Below, one piece after another: positions 35,550-43,624 of a stretch of 64,000 nucleotides of DNA (position 1 is the first letter of the stretch; each line of letters begins with the position of its first letter). Source of the stretch: JBICIG01 sp043101605. GTDB lineage: Bacteria; Planctomycetota; Phycisphaerae; Phycisphaerales; UBA1924. The notes beneath the pieces were generated by a model. It searched no databases. It had not been told where the DNA came from and was given only the letters and a program-made list of their open reading frames with translations. Location of the stretch: positions 39,748 through 103,747 of the forward strand of contig JBICIG010000106.1 of the NCBI GenBank assembly GCA_043101605.1, in the 5' to 3' direction. The translations under genes and the position numbers were made by a program.

Positions 35550-37061
35550 TCAGTCCGCCGCCAGTCGACGTATCCCGAAGCGTGTCCATCGCTGGGCCAT
35601 GCCGTAGGCGAGCGAGAAGATCGGTCCAGTCAGGCAGAACAGCGCCCACGGCAGGTAGTCGATCGTCGCCACGCCGAGCGTATCGGCCATGAAGAGCGCC
35701 GAGACGGTCCAAGGCAGCAGCGGCTCGATGATCGTGACCGAGTCCTCCAGCGTGCGGGACAGGTTCTGCGGCGCGAGGTCTCGGTCTCGATAGGCTCGCT
35801 GGTACAGCCCGCCCACGACCAGCGCCGTCACCCCGCCGTGACTCGTCAGCCCGATCATGAGCATGCCCGAGGCCATCGTCGCCGCGATAAGCCCGAACAC
35901 GGAACGGACACGCCGGAGCATGGCGCCGATGAGCACATCGAGCGAGCCGGAGACCTTCATCGCCCCCGCGAGCAGGAACGCGGCGATGATCAGGAGCAGC
36001 GTGCCGGTCATGGAGCTCAGACCGCCGCGATCGAGCAGCCGCGCGGTCGCGTCTCCGAATGACGCGGAGCCTTCGTGCGATCTGGCATCCTGGGACACGG
36101 GAACGAGCGAGAGATCGAACCCCCCGAAGGCCGAGACAAGCGCCCCTTCAACATCGAAACCGTGGAGCACGACCCCGAGCCCCATCGCGATCACGGACGA
36201 CGACGCCATCGTCAATGCCGGAGGCACCCCGCGAACGATCCCCGCGATCACGACGAGCACCGGTAGCAGGACCAGCGGGGAGAGCGAGAAGATCGAGCCA
36301 AGGTCTTCGATCAGCACGCGTGCGGAGTCGGGCAGCCCCTCGCCTGCGCCGCCCGAGCGAAGCACCGAGCCCGCGACGGTGTAGACGATCAGGGCGACCG
36401 CGACCGATGGCAGCGCGGTGTAGAGCATGTGCCGGATGTGGTCGTAGAGCCGGGCTCCCGCTCCGAGTGCGCAGATATTCGTCATGTCCGACAGCGGGGA
36501 CATCTTGTCGCCGAAGTACGCACCGGAGACCACCGCGCCGGCCGTCGCGGCGACGGGCGCCTCGATCGCGATCGCCATCCCCACCAGCGCCACCCCTACC
36601 GTCCCGGCCGATCCCCAGGAGGTGCCGGTCGCCAGCGACATGATCGCAGTGACCACGAATGCGGTGACGATCATGTGCTCGGGGCTGACGAGCCGGATGC
36701 CCAGCAGGACCAGGTACGGGATGGTGCCCGAGAAGATCCAGGTCCCGATGAGCATGCCGATCGCAAGCAGGATGAGCACCATCGGGAACACCGCGGTGAA
36801 CTGGTCGGCGGCGGCCCGCTGGATCGATTCCCAGCCGTGGCCGGATCGGCGGGCGACGAGCGCCGCGGCGGTCGCAGCCAGAAGCAGCACCGCCACCAGC
36901 AGCGCCGTGTTTGCGTCGCCGTGCCGGATCGACTCATCGTGCAGCAGCAGTGTCCCGCCGACGAATCCCGCCGCCAGCGTGAGCACGGGCGTCAGCGCAA
37001 GCAGCACGCCCGGCGGCCGAGTGGCCGCGTCGTGGAACTCGCGATCGGGTTCGGGCGTCAT
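35550..37061 (-). CDS. Na+/H+ antiporter, NhaC family
   Basis: A 503-residue membrane protein with roughly 11-12 hydrophobic segments. Segments such as MSLATGTSWGSAGTVGVALVGMA, AAVVSGAYFGDKMSPLSDMTN-like SGAYFGDKMSPLSDMTNICA and GLTSHGGVTALVVGG are diagnostic of the NhaC branch, which exchanges sodium for protons across the inner membrane. A 45-residue soluble loop near residues 320-360 is longer than in simple NhaC proteins. It precedes ppc by 44 bases on the same strand; the link may only be transcriptional. Amino-acid transport has been reported for some relatives. Confidence 0.87.
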   Translation of the reverse strand: MTPEPDREFHDAATRPPGVLLALTPVLTLAAGFVGGTLLLHDESIRHGDANTALLVAVLLLAATAAALVARRSGHGWESIQRAAADQFTAVFPMVLILLAIGMLIGTWIFSGTIPYLVLLGIRLVSPEHMIVTAFVVTAIMSLATGTSWGSAGTVGVALVGMAIAIEAPVAATAGAVVSGAYFGDKMSPLSDMTNICALGAGARLYDHIRHMLYTALPSVAVALIVYTVAGSVLRSGGAGEGLPDSARVLIEDLGSIFSLSPLVLLPVLVVIAGIVRGVPPALTMASSSVIAMGLGVVLHGFDVEGALVSAFGGFDLSLVPVSQDARSHEGSASFGDATARLLDRGGLSSMTGTLLLIIAAFLLAGAMKVSGSLDVLIGAMLRRVRSVFGLIAATMASGMLMIGLTSHGGVTALVVGGLYQRAYRDRDLAPQNLSRTLEDSVTIIEPLLPWTVSALFMADTLGVATIDYLPWALFCLTGPIFSLAYGMAQRWTRFGIRRLAAD

Positions 37062-37092
37062 GCGGCCGCGATGATACCGGGCTTCGGACGCG

Positions 37093-38412
37093 TCAGTCTT
37101 CGATCTCGTCCCGGTAGTCGAACGCCATGACATAGTCGCATCCCCACTGGGGATACTCCTCGTCGCAGCGGTAGCCGACGAAGTCGTCGGGGTCCCAGCC
37201 GAGTTGAGTGAAGACATGCCGCGTCAGGGCGGCGTGGTTCGTGTATGCCTCGCTCGCCGCGTTGTGGATCCCCGGCCCGAGCAGCGTCAGCACCGGCGAA
37301 CTCTCGATCCGGTCGAACCAGCGGTCCGTCAGATCGCACTCGACATCCCGATTCCCGATGAACATCGACATCGAGGGCTTGCAGCCGGCGGTCATCGTCC
37401 GGTGGAGGTACAGGTCCATCACGATCCGCCGGACCGGCTCGCGCACCCCCAGCGTCTCACACAGGATCGGCGGCGACTGCAACGCGGGGTGAGCGCTCAC
37501 CGAGGGCACCCGGTACGCCAGCACGAGGTCGCTGCACGCATGCGACCCGGGCGGGGCGTCGATCACCTGCGTGAACCGTCCTGTCCGGTCGCGCGTCGTA
37601 ACCACCGGCGCGGGGTCGCCAGAAAACTCCTGGATCACGGCGGTTCTCGTCCGACCCGAGAGCGGAGAGCCGTCGAGCCCGAAGAAGGTCTGATCCTCGG
37701 CGAGTTCCTCGTCGGTGTGCGACACACCCGACGAGAGCAACATCGGCGGAGCGCCTTCCCGCACGCGGTGCCCCGTGTACGCCCGCACATGGACATACTC
37801 GATCCGTTCGGGGTCCTCGGGCATAGGTCGAACCAGGGACAGGCTTGCTCGTACGCCCGTCGTCCGCCCGATGATCTCCGCGACCGCGTCGTGGATCTGT
37901 CTCCGCAACTCGCACCAGCGTTCGCGCGTCGGTGCCGCACTCTGGTCGCCCCCCGCGTCATCGCCGGGGAAGCGCGTCGCCTCCACCCGGGCCGCGAGCC
38001 GGGAATGGCTGCCCGCCAGCGATTCGATCAATTCCGCGAAGGCGTCCACGGCTGAATCGGCGGCTCCGAAGTCAGACTCACTGGCCTGAGTCGCGCCTTC
38101 CCGGGCCCGGGCCACGCAGGTCCGCAGCCCCTGAACGCCGGGGAGTTTGGTCAGGAATTCCAGTTCGTCCGCCCCGCTCGACAGCGCCGACAGCAACCGA
38201 TGGCAGATCGTCCGGTTCACGCCAAACGCTCTGGCCATTCCCGAGGAAGTCCGGGCGTTCGGAGGGAAGGCCGCGACCAGAGCCCCGAGTTCGGACCGCA
38301 GCCGTCGGGCGAGCTGCTGGGCCCGGCCCTGCTCGTCAGGGGTGAGTGGGAAGGCCTCGTGCCGCTGGCTGTAGCCGGCGGGGCCGCTCTTGCTCTCAAA
38401 GGGTCGTCTCAT
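37093..38412 (-). CDS. Unrecognised protein with predicted N-terminal helix-turn-helix
   Basis: A 439-residue soluble protein of no family known to me. Residues 22-50 are helical; residues 56-77 (SSGMARAFGVNRTICHRLLSAL) read as a helix-turn-helix of the LacI/IclR kind. The remaining 330 residues form an alpha/beta region with VSHTDEELAEDQTFFGLDGSP, ACSDLVLAYRVPSVSAHPAL and a C-terminal CDEEYPQWGCDYVMAFDY. A Cys pair near the end and many conserved-looking Asp and His residues hint at a ligand or metal site. It is divergent from an exported propeller-like gene, and a palindrome-rich element sits between them, so it may be that gene's regulator. Confidence 0.7.
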   Translation of the reverse strand: MRRPFESKSGPAGYSQRHEAFPLTPDEQGRAQQLARRLRSELGALVAAFPPNARTSSGMARAFGVNRTICHRLLSALSSGADELEFLTKLPGVQGLRTCVARAREGATQASESDFGAADSAVDAFAELIESLAGSHSRLAARVEATRFPGDDAGGDQSAAPTRERWCELRRQIHDAVAEIIGRTTGVRASLSLVRPMPEDPERIEYVHVRAYTGHRVREGAPPMLLSSGVSHTDEELAEDQTFFGLDGSPLSGRTRTAVIQEFSGDPAPVVTTRDRTGRFTQVIDAPPGSHACSDLVLAYRVPSVSAHPALQSPPILCETLGVREPVRRIVMDLYLHRTMTAGCKPSMSMFIGNRDVECDLTDRWFDRIESSPVLTLLGPGIHNAASEAYTNHAALTRHVFTQLGWDPDDFVGYRCDEEYPQWGCDYVMAFDYRDEIED

Positions 38413-38488
38413 TGTCTCTCTCGGCCGGACAGGGGAAACGGGGTTGCAAGGGAGTATCGGCAGATCATCGCGATTCCCCGGAAACCCG

Positions 38489-38517
38489 TTGACCGAGGAT
38501 AGCGTATCCGGTACGGT
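38489..38517 (+). promoter_or_regulatory. Sigma-70-like promoter of the exported propeller gene
   Basis: TTGACC at 38489-38494, a 17-base spacer, TACGGT at 38512-38517. The same -10 sequence occurs before hutU. It points to the gene starting at 38622, leaving a leader of about 100 bases. Confidence 0.5.
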
Positions 38518-38519
38518 CT

Positions 38520-38566
38520 GAGAACAGTTCTCGTGAACACCACGGGAACATGAACTGACCGGGTTC
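38520..38566. promoter_or_regulatory. Cluster of GAAC/GTTC half-sites, operator candidate
   Basis: Six copies of GAAC or its complement GTTC start at 38522, 38527, 38535, 38546, 38552 and 38563. The first two form the perfect palindrome GAGAACAGTTCTC (38520-38532). The array starts at the expected transcription start of the promoter just upstream, a position suited to repression or autoregulation. Confidence 0.45.
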
Positions 38567-38621
38567 GAAAGAGCCCACGAGAGATCGAGAGACAGGACAA
38601 CTCACAGACAAGGAGAGAGGC

Positions 38622-39485
38622 ATGCGTTCGAGCACGACTCGTCGAGCCGGTGCGATCGCCCTGGCCCTGACCGCCGGACTGGCAAGCGGTCAGGTGTTCT
38701 ACGGCATCACCTTCGAGGGGAACCTCACCCAGTTCGACATGGCCGCCCAGACCGTGACCACGATCGGGCCGATCAGCGTCGGGCCGACCAGCCCCGCCGG
38801 CTTCCAGGATCTGGCGTTTGACGGATCCGGTAACTTGTACGCGCTGCAGGGCCAGGTCTTCACGGGCTTCCCGCCGCCCCCCTCGAACAACAAGACCTAT
38901 CTGGTCAATAAGGACACCGGCGCCGCTGTCCTGCAGGGCGACATGGGCATCAGCGGCCTGCTCCACGCGAGCCTCGGGTTCCGCTCGTCCAACTCGAGCT
39001 TCTACAGCATCCGCAACACCAATGGCTATCTCGGCATCCTCGATGTCAGCACCGGCGGGTTCAGCCCCGTCACCGGTTCGATGCACGGCATCCGCAACTA
39101 TGTCGAGGCACTCGCGATCGACCCCACTTCCGGGCTCGCCTACAGCGTTGTGAACCTGGGCAGTCCGCCGCCGTTCGGCTCGGACAATTTTGGCCTGCTC
39201 GCGACCGACCTCGACGCGGGCACCTCGTCGATCATCGGCTCCTTCGGCATCGGCACCGACGACGCCAAGGCCCTGCGCTTCGATAACAACGGCGTCGCGT
39301 ACACCGTCAACTACGACACGGGCGATGTCTACACCGTGAACATCGCGACGGGCCAGGCGACCTTCCTGTTCGCCGGCGGCGCCGCCGCGGTCCACACGAC
39401 CGGGCTCGCCTTCGTCCCGACGCCGGGCACGGTCGGGCTGATGGCGCTCGGCGGCCTGGCGGCCGCATCCCGTCGCCGCCGCTGA
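38622..39485 (+). CDS. Exported propeller-like protein with PEP-CTERM-like tail
   Basis: A 287-residue exported protein. Signal peptide to about residue 23 (LASGQ). The mature part is built of short repeats such as FDGSGNLYALQGQ, NSSFYSIRNTNGYLGILDV and RFDNNGVAYTVNYDTGDVYTVNIATGQ, the look of an incomplete beta-propeller. The end, VPTPGTVGLMALGGLAAASRRRR in pattern (short Pro motif, hydrophobic span, Arg cluster), is a PEP-CTERM-like sorting tail. GGAGAGAGG precedes the ATG. No ligand is indicated. It is the divergent neighbour of the unknown HTH protein. Confidence 0.82.
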   Translation: MRSSTTRRAGAIALALTAGLASGQVFYGITFEGNLTQFDMAAQTVTTIGPISVGPTSPAGFQDLAFDGSGNLYALQGQVFTGFPPPPSNNKTYLVNKDTGAAVLQGDMGISGLLHASLGFRSSNSSFYSIRNTNGYLGILDVSTGGFSPVTGSMHGIRNYVEALAIDPTSGLAYSVVNLGSPPPFGSDNFGLLATDLDAGTSSIIGSFGIGTDDAKALRFDNNGVAYTVNYDTGDVYTVNIATGQATFLFAGGAAAVHTTGLAFVPTPGTVGLMALGGLAAASRRRR

Positions 39486-39518
39486 ACCGGCGGGATGTGC
39501 TCCGGACACCCCTCCCGG

Positions 39519-39548
39519 GACGCCGATCGGTCAACGCCGGTCGGCGTC
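39519..39548. terminator. Hairpin between two exported-protein genes
   Basis: A 12-pair stem (39519-39530 with 39537-39548, arms beginning GACGCCGA and ending TCGGCGTC) with a six-base loop and one G-T pair. No T-run follows. It lies between the genes ending at 39485 and starting at 39583. Confidence 0.45.
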
Positions 39549-39582
39549 CATTGGATCGAACGAATCGCATGAAGGAGACGCC

Positions 39583-41715
39583 ATGCGCGCACGAGTTTGT
39601 TTCACCCTCCGCGCCGCTGCCGGGCTCGCCTTAGGCGTCGCGACGATTGCCGACGCGCAACTCGCACCCATCGCTCTGACTGGTACCGACGGGCCCCTCG
39701 GCCCGGGGCTGGGCTCGGGAGTGCAGTTCAGCGGCTTCGAGCTTGGCAACTTCCTGGGAGGACCTTCGCTCAGTTCTGGCGGCTCGGTCGTGTTCGGGGC
39801 CGTGCTCGCCGGTGCCGGCATCGACGCGTCCAACGACACCGGCATCTGGGCTCGCCGGGGTGGCGCTGGGCTCAGCCTCGTGGCACGCGAGGGCGACCAG
39901 GTGCCGCTGCAGGCGTCGGGCGTGGTGTTCAATGAGTTCTTCACCGCGCCGCAGATCGCCGACAACCATGTCGTCGCGTTCGAAGCCCGCATGGCCGGGC
40001 CGGGCATCGACGATTCCAACGATGCCGGCCTGTTCACCGAACGCGACGGCCCGCTGACGGCCAAGATCCACGAGCGCGTCACGCAGGTGCCCGGTTCCAA
40101 CCCGCCGCTCTACTTCCTCGACCCGAGCATCAACAACAACCGCTGGGTGCTCAACCGCCACGGCGAGTTCGCGTCGCGCATTTTCTGGGAGGGCGTCGGC
40201 AACACCTGGGGCATCTGGAGTGATCGCGGCGGCGTGCTCACGGAGTACTTCCGCATCGGCGGCACCCTCACCATCGACAACACGACCTACACCTTCGTCG
40301 GCGCCAGCAACCCGCTCATCAACGCCTCGGGCGCCATTCTCTCCACGCACCTCATCGACGGCTCGCAGTCGACGGGCGGCGTCTGGTCCGATCGCGCCCG
40401 CGACGGTAGCGGTTTCGGCACCGCCGGCGTCGGGCCCAAGCACCCCATCGCGCTGCCCGGTGAGGTCGCTCCGGGCACCGGCAACACCTACGCGGGCATG
40501 ATCGGCTACGGGCTCGCGTTCAACGGCAACGGACGCGTCGCATTCGGCGGGCAGCTCCAGCCGGGCGATCCGCCGAGCCCGGGCGGGCTGTGGTCCGATG
40601 GTCGATTCGGCGTGATCCAGCTCATCGCACTCAGCGGCGAGGCCGCCCCGGGCACAACCGCCTCCTTCAACACCAACTCGTTCTTCGTGCTCAGCTGCGT
40701 GCTCAGCGACAACAATGTCACCGCCTTCAAAGGGCAGCTTCTCCGCGTCGGCGGCGTCGGCGCTTCCAACGACAACGGCATCTGGTCCAATCGCTCCACG
40801 GTCACGGGCGCGCCGTCCGTGCTCCGCCTCGCCGTGCGTGAGGGCGACAATGTTCCCGCGTCCGCCGGGCCCGACTACACCGGGCTCCGCTTTGGCGATC
40901 TCAGTGAGTACTGGATCAACGCCGACGGTCTCGTCTCGTTCGTCACACTTCACAATGACTTCACCCGCGCCCTCTGGATCGAGCAGCCCGACGGCACCCT
41001 GACGCCCGTCGTCAAGGAGTTCACCACGCTGGATGTCTTCGGCGACGGCACCGATGTCCGCCTGGTTACCGAACTCGAGACGGTCAATGTCACGAGCGCC
41101 ACCGGCGACGGCCGCCGCAGCGCGTTCAACGATGCCGCCGATGTCGCCGTCCGCCTGGTGTTCGCCGATGGCTCTGAAGGGATCTTCACGACCGCGCCCG
41201 CCGTGCCGTGCGACGCGCCGGCCGTCATCACCGATCCGATCGGCGACGGGATCCAGCCCGGAGGCTCCATCACGCTCTCGGTCGACGCGACCGGCACCGG
41301 GCCGCGGAAGTATCAGTGGCGCGTCGGCGGCACGCCGATCGACGGGGCCGTCCTTCCGACCTACTCGATCACCAACGCCGACTTCGACGACGAGGGGCTC
41401 TACGACTGTGTGGTCACGAATGCCTGCGGCTCAGACACGAGCGCCTCGGCATTCGTCAGCGTCGCACCCGCCTGTCCGGCCGACCTGACCGGGTCATCCG
41501 ATCCCAATGACCCGACCTACGGCACGCCCGACGGGGATGCCGACGGCGACGATTTCTTCTTCTACCTCGACGCGTTCAGCACCGGCGCGCTGGCGACCTG
41601 CGACCTGACCGGGTCCAGCGACCCGAATGATCCGACCTTCGGAACGCCCGATGGCGACTGCGACGGCGATGACTTCTTCTACTACCTCGACCTGTTCTCG
41701 GCCGGCTGCCCCTGA
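39583..41715 (+). CDS. Large exported repeat protein with Ig-like and paired dockerin-like modules
   Basis: A 710-residue exported protein. Signal peptide to about residue 26 (IADA). Residues about 30-490 contain repeats with phrases such as GSVVFGAVLAGAGIDASNDTGIWARRGG and NNVTAFKGQLLRVGGVGASNDNGIWSNRS, the 'choice-of-anchor tandem repeat' style common in this group. Residues about 545-630 form an Ig-like domain (ITLSVDATGTGPRKYQWRVGG ... LYDCVVTNACGS). Two CxxDLTGSSDPND modules close the protein, nearly identical to those of the gene at 31093. Likely cell-surface or matrix protein; the ligand is unknown. Confidence 0.83.
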   Translation: MRARVCFTLRAAAGLALGVATIADAQLAPIALTGTDGPLGPGLGSGVQFSGFELGNFLGGPSLSSGGSVVFGAVLAGAGIDASNDTGIWARRGGAGLSLVAREGDQVPLQASGVVFNEFFTAPQIADNHVVAFEARMAGPGIDDSNDAGLFTERDGPLTAKIHERVTQVPGSNPPLYFLDPSINNNRWVLNRHGEFASRIFWEGVGNTWGIWSDRGGVLTEYFRIGGTLTIDNTTYTFVGASNPLINASGAILSTHLIDGSQSTGGVWSDRARDGSGFGTAGVGPKHPIALPGEVAPGTGNTYAGMIGYGLAFNGNGRVAFGGQLQPGDPPSPGGLWSDGRFGVIQLIALSGEAAPGTTASFNTNSFFVLSCVLSDNNVTAFKGQLLRVGGVGASNDNGIWSNRSTVTGAPSVLRLAVREGDNVPASAGPDYTGLRFGDLSEYWINADGLVSFVTLHNDFTRALWIEQPDGTLTPVVKEFTTLDVFGDGTDVRLVTELETVNVTSATGDGRRSAFNDAADVAVRLVFADGSEGIFTTAPAVPCDAPAVITDPIGDGIQPGGSITLSVDATGTGPRKYQWRVGGTPIDGAVLPTYSITNADFDDEGLYDCVVTNACGSDTSASAFVSVAPACPADLTGSSDPNDPTYGTPDGDADGDDFFFYLDAFSTGALATCDLTGSSDPNDPTFGTPDGDCDGDDFFYYLDLFSAGCP

Positions 41716-41772
41716 TCAAACATCTCTCCGCGCCGGGGCGCGGCCTGATCGCACACCACGGTTTCCCTCCTG

Positions 41773-41810
41773 GGCTCGGAACGACCTGCGCGTTCCGGGC
41801 CTCTTTCTTG
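41773..41810 (+). terminator. Intrinsic terminator after the large exported protein
   Basis: GGCTCGGAACG (41773-41783) pairs with CGTTCCGGGCC (41791-41801), 11 pairs with one G-T, loop of seven bases, followed by TCTTTCTT. This is one of the best intrinsic terminators in the window. Confidence 0.65.
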
Positions 41811-41880
41811 CGCGGGCTCAAGGGTCCGTGGGGTCTGTGACCGATCGCGACTCCTGCACGCGACGATCGCTGCGGCGAAT

Positions 41881-43518
41881 CTACTCGACATTCTGCCGAA
41901 GCAGGTAGCTGCTCGGCTGGAGCGTGTCCTTCTTGAAATTCCACAGCGGAATGCCGTACATCGAGTCGCCCTTCTGGTGGTCCTTCCAGACCGTCACGGG
42001 CCGATCGATGACGAGCCTGGGGTCCTCGTGGTCGGCCACGAACAACCGCACCTGAAGCCGGGACTTGTCCGAGAAATACCAGGTCCCGTCGTGGTAGGTC
42101 CACTTGGTCTCGCGCGCCCACTGCTCGCTCGGAATCCGGACCTTCAGGAGTTCAAACTCCTCCTGCTGCACCTTCCACCCGCTGATCGCCATCTTGATGA
42201 CAGCTTCGCGGTCCTCGCCCTGGTAGCGGTCCGGCGGGAGGCGGTTCTCGCGGATGATCAGTTCGCGGAGCGACGCCGCCATCTGCTCGAGCTGTTTCGA
42301 GGTCGCGTCGATCTCCGCCCGCATTTCCTTTCCGGCCGCTTCATCGAGGGACGACAGCAGCGTCGCCCGCTCGCTCGCGAACCCCATCACCTGCGGGATG
42401 CCGCCGGTGAACCACAGCGGCTTCTGCTCTTCCACGGCTTCGGTGGCGTACCGCATCGCGGTCGACAGATCCTCGCGGATCTCGGTCGGCAGCGACGCTC
42501 TCTTGGCCGCCGCCGCCTCGAAGAACCGCTGGTGATTCCGCTCAAAGCCGGTCACGACGCCCGCGATCAGCTTTCCCTGGTCCGTCTGCTGCTGGATCAG
42601 CCGGGCGTACCGCCGCGCCACGCGAACGCTCTCGGCCTGCGCCGCTTCGGACTGCGCGACGACTTCAGCCGCCTGGAGACGGTCCGTCTCGAAGATCTCC
42701 GGCCGGGCGAACATGATCGCCAGATCGCGCAGCCGCTGGTAGTCGCCCTCCAGTTCCGGATACGCCGCGGGATTCAGGACCTGCTGCAGCCGCTGGTCGA
42801 GCGGCTTGAGATACGCCGCCGCTGCCGCGACCTTCGCCACGGCGTCGGCGAGCTGTTGCCGCACCGGCTCGACGCCCGCGCCGTCGGCGGGCAACTGCCC
42901 GAGCGCTTCACGGGCAAAGCCGGCCTTGCGCTCGGCGTTCTCGATTACCCCCAGCAGGCCACGTACTTCGCGGAAGTCGATCGACAGTTGGTCGGCCTCC
43001 TGACGCAGCGCCGCGACCCGCTCGGCGAGTTGATTCGCCCCGGCATCGACCTCGCGCAGGTGGAACCGCGCATTGCTGAGGGTCTGCTCCTGCTGGTAGT
43101 TCAGCTTCGTGCCGCTCGGCTCGGCCGCCGCCGGCGCTTCCCCGCCGTTCATGATCGCCGCCAGCCGGTTGTACTCCGTCGCCATCGACTCGTACTTCGC
43201 CGCCGCCTCGGCGCGTCCCTCCGCCCCCGTTGGGACCTTGTCGAGTTCGGCCTTCGCGGCGTTCAGATCGCCGATGACCTGCTCCAGCCGCCGCCCGAGC
43301 AGCTTCCCCGCCGATCCGCTGGGCCAAGTCGTCCGATCCCCGATGCTCGCCGTGACAGACTGAAGGTTCACTTCCGCCCGGCGCAGCAGCCCGTTGGCCT
43401 TGGCCACATCCGTCGCCGCGACCAGGCCCGGAGCCGCGGAAGCCGGCATCGCCGAGCCGGCGCCGAGAACCATCAACGAAGCCATCAAGACAACTCGCCC
43501 GCAACCGTTCCGGCTCAT
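41881..43518 (-). CDS. Exported, mostly helical protein of unknown function
   Basis: A 545-residue protein. Signal peptide MSRNGCGRVVLMASLMVLGAGSAMPASA, likely cleaved after ASA. Residues 35-430 are almost entirely helical and rich in Ala, Glu, Gln and Arg (RLEQVIGDLNAAKAELDKV; AAEVVAQSEAAQAESVRVARRYARLIQQQ), suggestive of coiled coils. The last 90 residues form a different domain with several Trp (WKVQQEEFELLKV, TKWTYHDGTWYFSDKS) that reads as a small beta domain. I know no family. GGGAGG precedes ATG 43518. It is divergent from the sensor kinase gene. Confidence 0.75.
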   Translation of the reverse strand: MSRNGCGRVVLMASLMVLGAGSAMPASAAPGLVAATDVAKANGLLRRAEVNLQSVTASIGDRTTWPSGSAGKLLGRRLEQVIGDLNAAKAELDKVPTGAEGRAEAAAKYESMATEYNRLAAIMNGGEAPAAAEPSGTKLNYQQEQTLSNARFHLREVDAGANQLAERVAALRQEADQLSIDFREVRGLLGVIENAERKAGFAREALGQLPADGAGVEPVRQQLADAVAKVAAAAAYLKPLDQRLQQVLNPAAYPELEGDYQRLRDLAIMFARPEIFETDRLQAAEVVAQSEAAQAESVRVARRYARLIQQQTDQGKLIAGVVTGFERNHQRFFEAAAAKRASLPTEIREDLSTAMRYATEAVEEQKPLWFTGGIPQVMGFASERATLLSSLDEAAGKEMRAEIDATSKQLEQMAASLRELIIRENRLPPDRYQGEDREAVIKMAISGWKVQQEEFELLKVRIPSEQWARETKWTYHDGTWYFSDKSRLQVRLFVADHEDPRLVIDRPVTVWKDHQKGDSMYGIPLWNFKKDTLQPSSYLLRQNVE

Positions 43519-43624
43519 CCCACGCCTCCCTGGATTGGCTGATCCGAACGCCGACAGGCTAGCGGTGAACCCGTGCTCGCTCAACACCCGCCCCTGCTCA
43601 AGGCAGGCTCCTTAGACTGATCGC

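Noticed and set aside
38535..38549. GAAC-N7-GAAC, matching the alphaproteobacterial LexA box layout
   Set aside because: No SOS gene is adjacent and the half-sites belong to a larger GAAC/GTTC array, so a LexA site is not claimed.
41977..43542. 521-codon frame on +
   Set aside because: Antisense to the exported helical protein, which has a signal peptide and ribosome binding site; the + frame has neither.
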